Shown: piece by piece, positions 7,862 to 16,700 of the stretch
How the letters are laid out: each line of letters opens with the position of its first letter
Position numbering within the stretch: position 1 is the first letter of the stretch
Assembly (NCBI GenBank): GCA_019115455.1
Contig: DXDN01000001.1
Span: 116,289-180,288 of the forward strand
DNA length: 64,000 nucleotides
Direction: 5' to 3'
Source: Candidatus Eubacterium faecigallinarum
GTDB lineage: Bacteria > Bacillota > Clostridia > Oscillospirales > Acutalibacteraceae
Program-made: the position numbers and the translations under genes
The notes under the pieces: model-generated
Databases searched by the model: none
Seen by the model: only the letters and a program-made list of their open reading frames with translations
What the model was told of the DNA's origin: nothing

Positions 7862-9862
7862 ATGAAATTTGAGATTTTGGCTCCTGCCGGAAGCATGGAG
7901 TCACTGATTGCCGGTGTGCGAAGCGGTGCTAACGCGGTTTACCTGGGCGGTAAGCTGTTTAACGCCCGACGCAATGCCGGCAATTTTGATAATGAAGAAC
8001 TGAAAAAGGCGGTGGAATACTGCCACAACAGGATGGTGAAGGTCTACCTCGCCATAAATATTCTTATTTCCGACAGGGAGATGCAGGACGCTTACAACGC
8101 TGTCAGGGACGCACTTCTTGCCGGAGTAGACGCTTTTATAATTCAGGATACAGGGCTTGCCAAAATGATACGCGAGCATTTCCCCGAAGCAAGGCTTCAT
8201 GCCTCCACCCAGATGAGCATAATGACTCCTGCCGGAGCAAGATTTGCCAAAAGCCTCGGCTTTGACAGAATCGTCCTGCCCAGGGAAATGACTCTTGACG
8301 AAATAATCGAAATGAAAAACAGCACGGATATGGAGCTGGAGCTTTTTGTTCACGGCGCTTTGTGCATGTCGGTATCGGGGCAGTGCTATCTGTCCAGCAT
8401 CCTCGGCTCACGCAGCGGCAACAGAGGTCTGTGCGCTCAGCCCTGCCGCCTGCCGTTTACTGCCAAGGGTGACAGAAACGAATGTGCGCTGTCCCTTAAG
8501 GATCTGAGCCTTATCCGCCATCTTAACAAGCTTGACGGTGTAACTTCACTTAAAATTGAGGGCAGGATGAAAAGACCCGAATACGTCAGCGCCGCCGTTG
8601 CCGCTGTGAAAAAAGCGATTGAATCCGCCTACAGCGATGATGACGAATACCTGCTTCGCTCGGTATTTTCGCGAAGCGGATTTACCGACGGATACCTGAC
8701 GGGGAAAAGAGGCAGGGAGATGTTCGGCACACGTCAAAAAGAAGACGTGATATCTGCCGAAAATGTACTGAAAAAAATCGCCAAGAATTACGAGCGTGAG
8801 GTTCCTGTAATTGCGGCGGATATGAAATTCCGCTGCAAAAAAGGAGAGCAGTGTTCTCTCACCGTTTCGGCGGCAGGAAAAACGGCAGAGGTTGCAACGG
8901 ATATTCCCGAAACCGCCGTCAACAAGCCTATGACCGCAGAAAGCGTAAGAGCTCGGCTGTCAAAGCTGGGCGGAACGCCGTTTTATGCAGGGGAAATAGA
9001 CATAGAACTCGACGACGGACTGATTCTTCCGGCTTCAAAAATAAACGATTTGAGGCGAAAAGCTGTTGAGGAACTTCAGAAAACGTCACCTATAACCATA
9101 AACGCTAAACCCTTTGAGGCAAAATCATATAAAGAAAAAAACTGCAAACCGTATTACACAGCGTCTTTCAGGGATGCAAATCAGATACCCGACAAGCATC
9201 CGTTTGCCCACGTCTTTATCCCCATTGACAGCACCCTTGAAGATTTCATTGACAACAGAGCGGGAGTGGTACTGCCGAGAGGCTTGTTTGGCACGGAAAA
9301 TGATATAAGAAAAAGGCTTGACAAACTAAAAAAAGCAGGAATATCGAAAGCACTTTGCGGCAACTACGGCTCATACCTGCTGGCAAAGGAGCTGGGATTT
9401 GAGGTATTCGGTGATTTCGGGCTCAATATTTTCAACAGCGAAAGCGCAGGACTTATCGACAATCCCATACTGTCCTTTGAGCTTACGCTTAATCAGTCAA
9501 ACCGAATCAATGCCGATAACACGGGCGTTATCGTTTACGGCAGGCTGCCGCTGATGCTGACAAGAAACTGCCCTGTAAAGGAGAGCGTGGGTCACTGCAA
9601 AAACAAAAGAAACTGCGTGCTTACGGACAGAAAGGGCTTGGAATTTCCTGTTATCTGCTCGGACTTTCCCTGCGTTGAAATTCTCAACAGCGTGCCCCTT
9701 TGTCTGTCAGACAAAATGAGCGATGTCAAAACGGATTTTGCCCATTTCATGTTCACCACCGAGAGCCAGAAAGAGGTGGAGCACGTAATAAATATTTTTG
9801 AAAACCAAAGCTCCCCTGATTTTAAATTCACAAGAGGACTCAGCTACAGAGCGGCAAAATAA
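7862..9862 (+). CDS. U32 peptidase-family protein (collagenase-like, DUF3656 C-terminal region)
   Basis: A 666-residue protein whose N-terminal half is a U32 domain, beginning FEILAPAGSMESLIAG. It carries the cluster of cysteines HGALCMSVSGQCYL and LCAQPCRLPF (about residues 165-195). In characterised relatives (TrhP, RlhA) these bind an iron-sulfur cluster for prephenate-dependent RNA hydroxylation, so the peptidase label may mislead. The C-terminal half matches the long-form U32 proteins and adds a second Cys-rich patch (RNCPVKESVGHCKNKRNC). It lies in an apparent zapA-U32-maf operon with gaps of 5 and 15 bases. The substrate is not evident; an RNA-modifying role is as likely as proteolysis. 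Confidence 0.85.
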   Translation: MKFEILAPAGSMESLIAGVRSGANAVYLGGKLFNARRNAGNFDNEELKKAVEYCHNRMVKVYLAINILISDREMQDAYNAVRDALLAGVDAFIIQDTGLAKMIREHFPEARLHASTQMSIMTPAGARFAKSLGFDRIVLPREMTLDEIIEMKNSTDMELELFVHGALCMSVSGQCYLSSILGSRSGNRGLCAQPCRLPFTAKGDRNECALSLKDLSLIRHLNKLDGVTSLKIEGRMKRPEYVSAAVAAVKKAIESAYSDDDEYLLRSVFSRSGFTDGYLTGKRGREMFGTRQKEDVISAENVLKKIAKNYEREVPVIAADMKFRCKKGEQCSLTVSAAGKTAEVATDIPETAVNKPMTAESVRARLSKLGGTPFYAGEIDIELDDGLILPASKINDLRRKAVEELQKTSPITINAKPFEAKSYKEKNCKPYYTASFRDANQIPDKHPFAHVFIPIDSTLEDFIDNRAGVVLPRGLFGTENDIRKRLDKLKKAGISKALCGNYGSYLLAKELGFEVFGDFGLNIFNSESAGLIDNPILSFELTLNQSNRINADNTGVIVYGRLPLMLTRNCPVKESVGHCKNKRNCVLTDRKGLEFPVICSDFPCVEILNSVPLCLSDKMSDVKTDFAHFMFTTESQKEVEHVINIFENQSSPDFKFTRGLSYRAAK

Positions 9863-9877
9863 GAAAAGAGGTATACC

Positions 9878-10426
9878 ATGCTTATACTCGCATCAAAATC
9901 CCCCAGGAGAAAAGAGCTTCTCTCCGTTATAACAAAAGATTTCATCATTAAAAGCGCAAATGTTGACGAAACACTGCCGGACGGCATCATTCCCGATGAG
10001 GCGGTAAAATATCTTTCCGCCATCAAGGCTCAGCCGCTGAAAAACGGCACGGACACAATTATCGGAGCGGACACCGTAGTGGCTGTCGGCGGAAAAATAC
10101 TGGGCAAACCCGCTGACGAAAATGAAGCATTTGAAATGCTCAAACTCCTCAGCGGCAAAACTCACAGTGTGTTCACAGGCGTGACAATAATAACCCCGGA
10201 CTCGCAGACAACATTCTGCGCTGAAACAAAGGTCACTTTCTTTGAGCTTAGCGACAGGGAAATAAACGAATATATCGCGCTGGGTGAATCACTGGACAAA
10301 GCAGGCGCATACGCAATTCAGGGCAGGGGCTCGCTGTTTGTGGAAAAAATCGACGGTGATTATTTTAATGTAGTCGGGCTGCCTATAAGTCTGCTAAGCA
10401 GGAAACTATCCGCCATGATTCAGTAA
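9878..10426 (+). CDS. maf: Maf family nucleoside triphosphate pyrophosphatase
   Basis: A 182-residue house-cleaning enzyme that hydrolyses dTTP, UTP and modified pyrimidine triphosphates to monophosphates; Maf overproduction is linked to septum inhibition. The signature LASKSPRRKELL opens the protein, and GADTVVAV and the downstream KPADENEAFEML are also family motifs. It is 15 bases after the U32 gene and probably the last gene of the zapA operon. Confidence 0.93.
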   Translation: MLILASKSPRRKELLSVITKDFIIKSANVDETLPDGIIPDEAVKYLSAIKAQPLKNGTDTIIGADTVVAVGGKILGKPADENEAFEMLKLLSGKTHSVFTGVTIITPDSQTTFCAETKVTFFELSDREINEYIALGESLDKAGAYAIQGRGSLFVEKIDGDYFNVVGLPISLLSRKLSAMIQ

Positions 10427-10473
10427 AAAGTACAGATTTAAACTATTTTATGGAAATATGTCTTAAAATGTCC

Positions 10474-10502
10474 TTGAAAAATTTATTTTTTAGTGATATT
10501 AT
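10474..10502 (+). promoter_or_regulatory. Promoter upstream of the PHP gene
   Basis: TTGAAA and TATTAT, 17 bases apart. A strong hairpin with a T run follows within about 25 bases. Confidence 0.6.
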
Positions 10503-10525
10503 AGTAATCGAGGGAAATGTTGGCT

Positions 10526-10555
10526 AAAACAGTGAGCAACAGCTCACTGTTTTTT
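10526..10555 (+). terminator. Hairpin terminator or attenuator between maf and the PHP gene
   Basis: An 11-bp perfect stem (AAACAGTGAGC / GCTCACTGTTT), loop AACA, then a T run. It ends the zapA-maf transcript, but it also lies downstream of the PHP gene's likely promoter, so it may attenuate that gene. Confidence 0.8.
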
Positions 10556-10602
10556 GTCTTAAAATATACTTAGATTTTACTGTTATTGAAAGGAGTTGCG
10601 TT

Positions 10603-11499
10603 ATGGCAGCGGACCTGCATTGTCATACTAAATTAAGCGACGGTTCAGTCGGAATTGAAGATTTGATTGTAATTGCTCAGAAAAGCGGAATAGATACCAT
10701 TGCCATAACCGACCATGACTGCCTTGCCGGCACCGTGCGTGGCAAGGTAATAGGCAAGAGATACGGAGTAAACGTTATTCCGGGAGTGGAGCTGTCAGCT
10801 ATCGACAGCCAGGCAGGCAAAAAGGTTCACCTCCTTTGCTATCTTGCTGAAACACCGGACAGGCTGGAGGGACTTTGCAAGCGAACCTCAGTGGCAAGAA
10901 AAAGAGCCGGTCAGATAATGATGCTCAAAGTTGCGGCTCGTTTTCCGGTATCAAATGATTTCATTATCAGTCACGCGTCAGGCTCCACAAATCTGTTCAA
11001 GCAGCATATTATGCATGCGCTGATGGACGCAGGATATACTGACAAAATTTTCGGTGATCTTTATGATGCGCTGTTCTCCCGTGAGAGTCAGACAAATCTC
11101 CTGGCTCCTGTAAAATATCCGGAATATAACGACGTAATAGAAGAGATACATAACGCCGGCGGCATAGCCGTGCTGGCTCACCCTGTTATGTACGATAATT
11201 TTGACGAGATAGACAAGTATATCGAAGCCGGAATTGACGGCATCGAGGTTTGGCATCCGTCGGCAGGGGACGAGGATATTGAAAGACTCGCAGGAATCTG
11301 CAAGGAGCACAAACTTTTGATGACCGGCGGCTCTGATTTCCACGGCATATATGCCCGCAAGACCGTTACTCTGGGAACCTGCTTGACGCCTGATGAGCAT
11401 TTGGACAAGCTCCTCAGCTACAAGGCAAAGAAGAAGAGAGCTCAGCGCAAGCTGGAGAAAAAGCTTGCCGAACAGCAGGCTGAGCAAAACAAAGAATAA
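10603..11499 (+). CDS. PHP-domain phosphoesterase (RNase AM/TrpH-like)
   Basis: A 298-residue PHP (polymerase and histidinol phosphatase) metal-dependent hydrolase. Metal-binding motifs are visible: ADLHCHTKLSDGS at the start, TDHD, PGVELSA, LAHPV and GGSDFHG. The architecture (PHP with a helical insertion, Lys-rich C-terminal tail) matches the YciV/TrpH group, whose members remove 5' nucleotides from RNA or hydrolyse 3',5'-nucleoside bisphosphates. AAGGAG precedes the ATG. The gene is monocistronic, with a terminator close behind. Confidence 0.88.
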   Translation: MAADLHCHTKLSDGSVGIEDLIVIAQKSGIDTIAITDHDCLAGTVRGKVIGKRYGVNVIPGVELSAIDSQAGKKVHLLCYLAETPDRLEGLCKRTSVARKRAGQIMMLKVAARFPVSNDFIISHASGSTNLFKQHIMHALMDAGYTDKIFGDLYDALFSRESQTNLLAPVKYPEYNDVIEEIHNAGGIAVLAHPVMYDNFDEIDKYIEAGIDGIEVWHPSAGDEDIERLAGICKEHKLLMTGGSDFHGIYARKTVTLGTCLTPDEHLDKLLSYKAKKKRAQRKLEKKLAEQQAEQNKE

Positions 11500-11517
11500 A
11501 TAACCATTATAAATCAA

Positions 11518-11548
11518 GACTGTCTGCTTTGGCGCAGGCAGTTTTTTA
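11518..11548 (+). terminator. Terminator after the PHP gene
   Basis: ACTGTCTGC / GCAGGCAGT stem followed by six T. Confidence 0.85.
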
Positions 11549-11580
11549 TTTTACATATTACTTACAATCGTTCAAATCTG

Positions 11581-11609
11581 TTGACACGTACATTTCAAAA
11601 TTGTACAAT
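11581..11609 (+). promoter_or_regulatory. Promoter for the GH27 gene
   Basis: TTGACA and TACAAT, 17 bases apart, about 25 bases before the start codon, implying a very short leader. Confidence 0.75.
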
Positions 11610-11634
11610 AAGCTCAAATACAAAAGAACGGTAA

Positions 11635-12966
11635 ATGATTATGAAAAAGTCAGTTTTAAAATCACCGCCTCTGGGCTGGAACAGCTGGGACTGCTTCGGA
11701 GCCGGAGTAACGGAAAAACAATTAAAAGAGAACGCCGATTACATGGCAAAATATCTTAAGGACAGCGGCTGGGAATACATCGTTTGTGACATTCAGTGGT
11801 ATGAGCCGATGGCAAAAAACAACGACTACAACAATTTTTATCCCCTGTGTATGGATGAATACGGCAGGCTTATACCGGCTGAAAACCGCTTCCCCAGCTC
11901 TGCCGGCGGCAAGGGATTCAAGCCCATTGCCGATTACTGCCACTCTCTGGGATTAAAATTCGGCATACATATTATGAGGGGCATCCCACGCCAGGTAGTC
12001 CATGCCGACACGCCGATAAAAAACAGCCCCTTCACCGCACGCCAAGCGGCACACCATTTCTCCGTATGCTCCTGGAACACGGATATGTACGGAATGAAAA
12101 ACTGCGCCGCCGCACAGGATTATTACAATTCAATTTTTGAGCTTTACGCCTCCTGGGGCGTGGACTTTATCAAATGCGACGACATATGCGTCACCGAGTT
12201 TCGTCAGTGGGACAAGCCTTATTCCGCCGATTATGAAATCGAGATGATACGCCGTGCAATCAACAACTGCGGCAGAGATATGGTTCTGTCCCTTTCCCCC
12301 GGTCCGGCAGGAGTTGAAAACGCCCGCCATCTGAGCCAAAACGCAAATATGTGGCGCATTACAGGTGATTTTTGGGACCGCTGGGACAAGCTTCACGATA
12401 TGTTCACCCGCTGCAAAAACTGGCAGGAATATGTGCGCCCCGGCAGTTATCCCGACTGCGACATGCTGCCGCTGGGCAGGCTGTCAAAAAACGGAGTGTG
12501 CCACGGACCGCAAAACCGCATGACTCAGTTTACGATACCGGAACAGCTTACAATGATGAGCCTTTGGGGAATTTTCGGCAGTCCGCTTATTATGGGCGGC
12601 AACATGCCTGAAAACGATGACTGGACACTTTCTCTGATGACAAACAGCGAATACCTCAAAATGCACCGTGAATCCCGAGGCGCTCGCCAGTACCTTAGGG
12701 AAGAAAAGAACGGCAAAGGCAAAATAATCTGGGTATCAAACGGAAAGAAATGCAAATATGCCGCCCTGTTTAACACCTCAGACAGCGAAAAGACCATACG
12801 CCTTGACCTTTGCGATATACTAATGCCCGACGAGCAGTACAGCATATACGATATCTGGAACAGCAAAGAGGCAGGGTGCTTCAAAAACAGCTTTAACGCC
12901 GTAGTCGCCCCCCACGGAGCAGGACTGTTTAAAATCTCTCCTTTATCGGAGATGGAAAAGAAGTGA
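11635..12966 (+). CDS. GH27 family alpha-galactosidase
   Basis: A 443-residue glycoside hydrolase of family 27, expected to release terminal alpha-galactose (or alpha-N-acetylgalactosamine in some members). It opens with the clan D hallmark PPLGWNSWDCFG. The nucleophile Asp is in DFIKCDDIC and the acid/base Asp in WRITGDFWDRW. A C-terminal beta domain follows the barrel. There is no signal peptide, so it acts inside the cell on imported oligosaccharides. A start two codons later (11641) is equally possible; no strong ribosome site marks either. The next gene overlaps its stop codon, so the two are coupled. Confidence 0.92.
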   Translation: MIMKKSVLKSPPLGWNSWDCFGAGVTEKQLKENADYMAKYLKDSGWEYIVCDIQWYEPMAKNNDYNNFYPLCMDEYGRLIPAENRFPSSAGGKGFKPIADYCHSLGLKFGIHIMRGIPRQVVHADTPIKNSPFTARQAAHHFSVCSWNTDMYGMKNCAAAQDYYNSIFELYASWGVDFIKCDDICVTEFRQWDKPYSADYEIEMIRRAINNCGRDMVLSLSPGPAGVENARHLSQNANMWRITGDFWDRWDKLHDMFTRCKNWQEYVRPGSYPDCDMLPLGRLSKNGVCHGPQNRMTQFTIPEQLTMMSLWGIFGSPLIMGGNMPENDDWTLSLMTNSEYLKMHRESRGARQYLREEKNGKGKIIWVSNGKKCKYAALFNTSDSEKTIRLDLCDILMPDEQYSIYDIWNSKEAGCFKNSFNAVVAPHGAGLFKISPLSEMEKK

Positions 12967-13760
12967 TGCAAACCATGAAAATTAAACCATTTTCAATTCC
13001 AAGCCGCTCCAACAGACTAAGAGGCGTAATACTGATTCCTCAGCGGCTGTCGCACCCGGTGCGTACTGTAATAATCAACCACGGCTTTGCAAGCAATATG
13101 CTCATAACGTCACCTTACGCCAAACCTTTTACAGACCAAGGATACATAGCGGTACTTTATGATTTCTGCATGTCAGGAAGCGGCATCAGCTCAGGAAAGA
13201 GCACCGGTATGAGCGTGCTTACCGAGGCAGAGAACTTAATGGATCTTATCGATTACGTAAAAACTCTTCCGCTCACTGACGAAAATCACATTTCTCTGGC
13301 AGGGTGCAGTCAGGGAGGACTTGTCAGCGCTCTGACAGCGGCACAGAGAGAAGCGGATATTGAGGCGCTTTTCCTGTATTATCCGGCACTTTGTATTCCC
13401 GACGACGCCAGAAGAGGACATATGATAACGGCACGCTTTGACCCTGAAAACATACCTGACACATTCTATGCAATTAATGTAAAACTCAGCCGAAAGTATG
13501 CCGATGACGCAGCGTCGCTTGACCCGTATGATGAAATTTGCACATTTCAAAAGCCTGTCTTGATAATTCACGGCATTGAGGACACGCTGGTGGATATTGA
13601 TTATTCACGCAAGGCACGTGAACGGTACGAAAACTGCACGATGATTGAGGTGCACGGGGACCACGGGTTCATAAAAAGCGGACTGAATGAATCGAAAAAA
13701 GCCACAGCGTCTTTTCTCGAAAAACTCAACGCTCGAAAAGCCGCCGCTGACTTGTCATAA
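12966..13760 (+). CDS. Alpha/beta hydrolase
   Basis: A 264-residue serine hydrolase of the alpha/beta fold. The nucleophile elbow is GCSQGG, the acid is in HGIEDTLVD and the catalytic His in HGDHGF, a complete triad. The oxyanion region is INHGFASN. It is cytoplasmic. The ATG overlaps the GH27 stop (TGATG), which implies translational coupling and a role linked to galactoside use, perhaps deacylation of oligosaccharides; this is inference from position only. An in-frame GTG one codon earlier is less likely. Confidence 0.85.
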   Translation: MQTMKIKPFSIPSRSNRLRGVILIPQRLSHPVRTVIINHGFASNMLITSPYAKPFTDQGYIAVLYDFCMSGSGISSGKSTGMSVLTEAENLMDLIDYVKTLPLTDENHISLAGCSQGGLVSALTAAQREADIEALFLYYPALCIPDDARRGHMITARFDPENIPDTFYAINVKLSRKYADDAASLDPYDEICTFQKPVLIIHGIEDTLVDIDYSRKARERYENCTMIEVHGDHGFIKSGLNESKKATASFLEKLNARKAAADLS

Positions 13761-13811
13761 GCTAAGCCGTATCAAATCAAAATGCCACGGCAGTGTATTT
13801 AACAATACAAT

Positions 13812-13847
13812 ATATAATATAACATATAATATAACATATAATATAAC
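13812..13847. repeat. Three exact copies of a 12-bp AT-rich tandem repeat
   Basis: The unit ATATAATATAAC is repeated three times without change, preceded by a partial unit. It lies between two convergent genes, just before their shared terminator. Confidence 0.9.
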
Positions 13848-13888
13848 GAAAAATCGGAGGACCTTTTATAAGGTTCTCCGATTTCAAT
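13848..13888. terminator. Bidirectional terminator between the alpha/beta hydrolase and rsmA
   Basis: A 13-bp stem (AAATCGGAGGACC / GGTTCTCCGATTT, one wobble) with A and T runs on both flanks serves both converging genes. Confidence 0.85.
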
Positions 13889-13919
13889 TTACGTATCAAG
13901 TCATATATTTAAAAGAGTA

Positions 13920-14777
13920 TTAAACCTCGCTGAGCTTTTCTGTTATCCTAACGAAATCGTCCATGGTGAGATTTTCCGCACGGATATTCCTGTCAATCTC
14001 AAGCTCGTCAAATATATTGGTCAGCACGTTCTTGTCAACTCCCATAGTACCTGAAATACTGTTGAGAGCAGTTTTCCTCCTGCGGGAAAAGGCACATTTT
14101 ATCACGGTGAAAAACAGCTTTTCGTCACAGACGGTATATTTACTTTCTTTTCTTATCTTAAGCCTGATAACAACGCTGTCCACCTTGGGGCTGGGCATAA
14201 AGCATTCCCTGCCAACATTAAAAAGTATCTCGCTGTCGGCATAGTAATTAACCGCCGCCGTTACCGCTCCGGCATTGCGTGTGCCCACCTGTGCACAGAG
14301 CCTCTCGCCTGCTTCCTTCTGGACCATAACCACTATCTCGTCAATATTCAGCCTGCTTTCCAGCAGGTTCATAATCACCGGCGAGGTTATATAATAAGGA
14401 AGGTTGGCGCATACTTTAACAGATCTGAAGCCGCTGAATTTTTCCTCAATCAGGCGGTTCAAATCAAGCTTCATAACATCGGCGTTTATAATTTCAAGAT
14501 TATCAAATTCAGCCAGAGTTTCCGCCAGCACCGGCAAAAGCCTTTTGTCAAGCTCCACCGCCAGCACCTTGCCCGCACGCTTGCAAAGCTCCTTTGTAAG
14601 CACGCCGATACCGGGGCCGATTTCAATAACTGCGGTGTCCCTGTCAGCGTTGAGCTGTTCCGCCATATTCGGGCAGACATCGGGGTTAATCAGAAAATTC
14701 TGCCCCAGCGCCTTGGAAAATGTGAAGCCGTGGGCGGCAAGTATTCTTTTTATTGTTCCTAAATCATATAAATCCAT
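13920..14777 (-). CDS. rsmA: 16S rRNA dimethyladenosine transferase RsmA (KsgA)
   Basis: A 285-residue SAM-dependent enzyme that dimethylates A1518 and A1519 near the 3' end of 16S rRNA during 30S assembly. Motifs are typical: GQNFLINPDVC, the SAM-binding VIEIGPGIGVLTKEL, and the catalytic ANLPYYITSPV. The C-terminal helical domain with FSRRRKTALNS is present. Its loss gives kasugamycin resistance in other bacteria. It is a lone leftward gene in a mostly rightward stretch. Confidence 0.96.
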   Translation of the reverse strand: MDLYDLGTIKRILAAHGFTFSKALGQNFLINPDVCPNMAEQLNADRDTAVIEIGPGIGVLTKELCKRAGKVLAVELDKRLLPVLAETLAEFDNLEIINADVMKLDLNRLIEEKFSGFRSVKVCANLPYYITSPVIMNLLESRLNIDEIVVMVQKEAGERLCAQVGTRNAGAVTAAVNYYADSEILFNVGRECFMPSPKVDSVVIRLKIRKESKYTVCDEKLFFTVIKCAFSRRRKTALNSISGTMGVDKNVLTNIFDELEIDRNIRAENLTMDDFVRITEKLSEV

Positions 14778-14838
14778 ATGCGTTCCTCACTTTGGCTTAT
14801 TATTTTACCACATTAACGCATTGTTTACAATCATTATC

Positions 14839-14866
14839 TTGACTTTCAGGGGGCGTGTGTTAAAAT
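14839..14866 (+). promoter_or_regulatory. Promoter for the ABC exporter pair
   Basis: TTGACT and TAAAAT, 16 bases apart. Confidence 0.5.
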
Positions 14867-14948
14867 AAGCAGACAAGACAATATTTAATTTTAAGTAACT
14901 ATTCCCGCGGCTTTTTGAGGCGCGGGATTTCAGCAGAGGTGAACAGAA

Positions 14949-16700
14949 TTGATAAAAAAACTGTCCAAATATATGAAAGGTCTGTGGGGGCTTGCGCTTA
15001 TCAGCGCCTCAGGTATGATAATTGAGGCGATATGCGAGCTGGCGCTGCCGTCCCTTGCAAATACGGTATATGAAACAGTGCGTACTTCGGCTTCTCCCGA
15101 AAGCACACGCTCCTTCGTTATTAAAATAGGTATATTCATGTTTTTTCTTGCCGTGCTGGGACTTGCCGGCGGACTCGCCACTATGAAAAGCTCTTCGGTT
15201 GTCAGCCAAAAATTCTCCTATCGGCTGAGGAAAGACCTGTTTGCCAAGATAAACGATTTTTCTTTCAGAAACATCGACCACTACTCCACCGCATCTCTTA
15301 CCACCAGAATGACCAACGACGTAACAATGCTTCAAAACACTGTTATGATGTGTCTTCGCATGCTGGTACGTGCCCCTGCTCTTCTGATAGTATCCGCAGT
15401 TTTTGCCTTTTCCATTAACTGGAGGCTTTCACTGATACTTGTTATCATGCTGCCGATAATTCTGATTATCGTTTTGCTTATACTGAAATTCGGTTTCCCC
15501 ATGTTTCAGAAAATGCAGAAAAAAATAGATAATGTAAACAGAGTAGTTCAGGAAAACCTCATCGGTATACGTGTTGTAAAGGCGTTTGTCCGTGAGGACA
15601 GGGAAAAGGAAAAATTCCGCAACGCTTCCGACGACCTGGCAAGGCAGGGCTCCAAGGCGGCAGGACTGGTTGTAACAATCATGCCCATCCTGATGCTGAT
15701 GATGAATGTTGTAATAGTCTATATCTATTATAACGGAGCGATGGACGCCGCAGACGGACTTATGGACGTGGGCGAAATTTCTGTACTTGCATCATACATC
15801 ATGCAGGTGCTGATGAATATAATGATGGTATCCATGTTCTTCTTGCAGCTTACAAGGGCAAAGGCATGCGGCGACCGAGTTGTGGAAGTACTCGACACAA
15901 AGATTGATATCACAAATCCTGAAAACGCATACATTCCGTCACCTGATGAAAGAAAGGGCAAGGTAGAGTTCAAAAACGTATCCTTCAAATACTCCCCTGA
16001 GGGCACCGGCGACAATATCCTTGAAAACATATCATTTACTGCCCAACCGGGAGAAATTATCGGCATTGTCGGCGGAACCGGCTGCGGTAAATCAAGCCTT
16101 GTAAATCTTATACCAAGACTTTACGACGTTACCGAAGGCGAAGTACTGATAGACGGAGTGGACGTAAGAAAGTACGACCTGACAGCACTGCGTGATATGG
16201 TTGGCGTGGTTTTGCAGAAGAACGTGCTTTTCACAGGAACCATTAGGGAAAATATCCGCTGGGGAAAAAGCGACGCCACCGACGAAGAGGTAATTGCAGC
16301 CTGCAAATGCGCTCAGGCGGACGATTTCATACGCTCACAGCCTGACGGTTACGACACATTCCTTGCTCAGGGGGGACTCAATCTCTCGGGCGGTCAGAAA
16401 CAGAGGCTTTGTATCGCAAGAGCAATAATCAAGCATCCTAAAATCTTGATTCTCGACGACTCTACCAGCGCCGTGGACACAGCTACCGAAGCAAAAATCA
16501 GGGAGAGCTTTTACGGCGACCTCAAGGACACCACCGTATTTATCATCGCCCAGAGAATATCCTCCGTTCAGGATGCTGACAAGATTCTTGTTGTTGACGA
16601 CGGCTTGATAAAGGGCATCGGCACTCATCAGGAACTTCTGGCAGAAAACGAGATTTATCAGGAGATATGCAACACTCAGAAAAAGGGGGTGCTTGAATAA
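14949..16700 (+). CDS. ABC exporter half-transporter, subunit with degenerate catalytic site
   Basis: A 583-residue half-transporter: a six-helix type IV exporter domain (about 1-315) and a C-terminal ATPase domain. Walker A is GGTGCGKSS, the signature LSGGQ, and Walker B LILDDSTSAVD. The residue after the Walker B Asp is Asp, not the catalytic Glu, the hallmark of the degenerate half of heterodimeric exporters such as TM287/288 and LmrCD. It starts at TTG, 7 bases after AGAGGTGA. Its stop overlaps the start of the partner gene. The substrate (drug, lipid or peptide) cannot be inferred. Confidence 0.92.
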   Translation: MIKKLSKYMKGLWGLALISASGMIIEAICELALPSLANTVYETVRTSASPESTRSFVIKIGIFMFFLAVLGLAGGLATMKSSSVVSQKFSYRLRKDLFAKINDFSFRNIDHYSTASLTTRMTNDVTMLQNTVMMCLRMLVRAPALLIVSAVFAFSINWRLSLILVIMLPIILIIVLLILKFGFPMFQKMQKKIDNVNRVVQENLIGIRVVKAFVREDREKEKFRNASDDLARQGSKAAGLVVTIMPILMLMMNVVIVYIYYNGAMDAADGLMDVGEISVLASYIMQVLMNIMMVSMFFLQLTRAKACGDRVVEVLDTKIDITNPENAYIPSPDERKGKVEFKNVSFKYSPEGTGDNILENISFTAQPGEIIGIVGGTGCGKSSLVNLIPRLYDVTEGEVLIDGVDVRKYDLTALRDMVGVVLQKNVLFTGTIRENIRWGKSDATDEEVIAACKCAQADDFIRSQPDGYDTFLAQGGLNLSGGQKQRLCIARAIIKHPKILILDDSTSAVDTATEAKIRESFYGDLKDTTVFIIAQRISSVQDADKILVVDDGLIKGIGTHQELLAENEIYQEICNTQKKGVLE

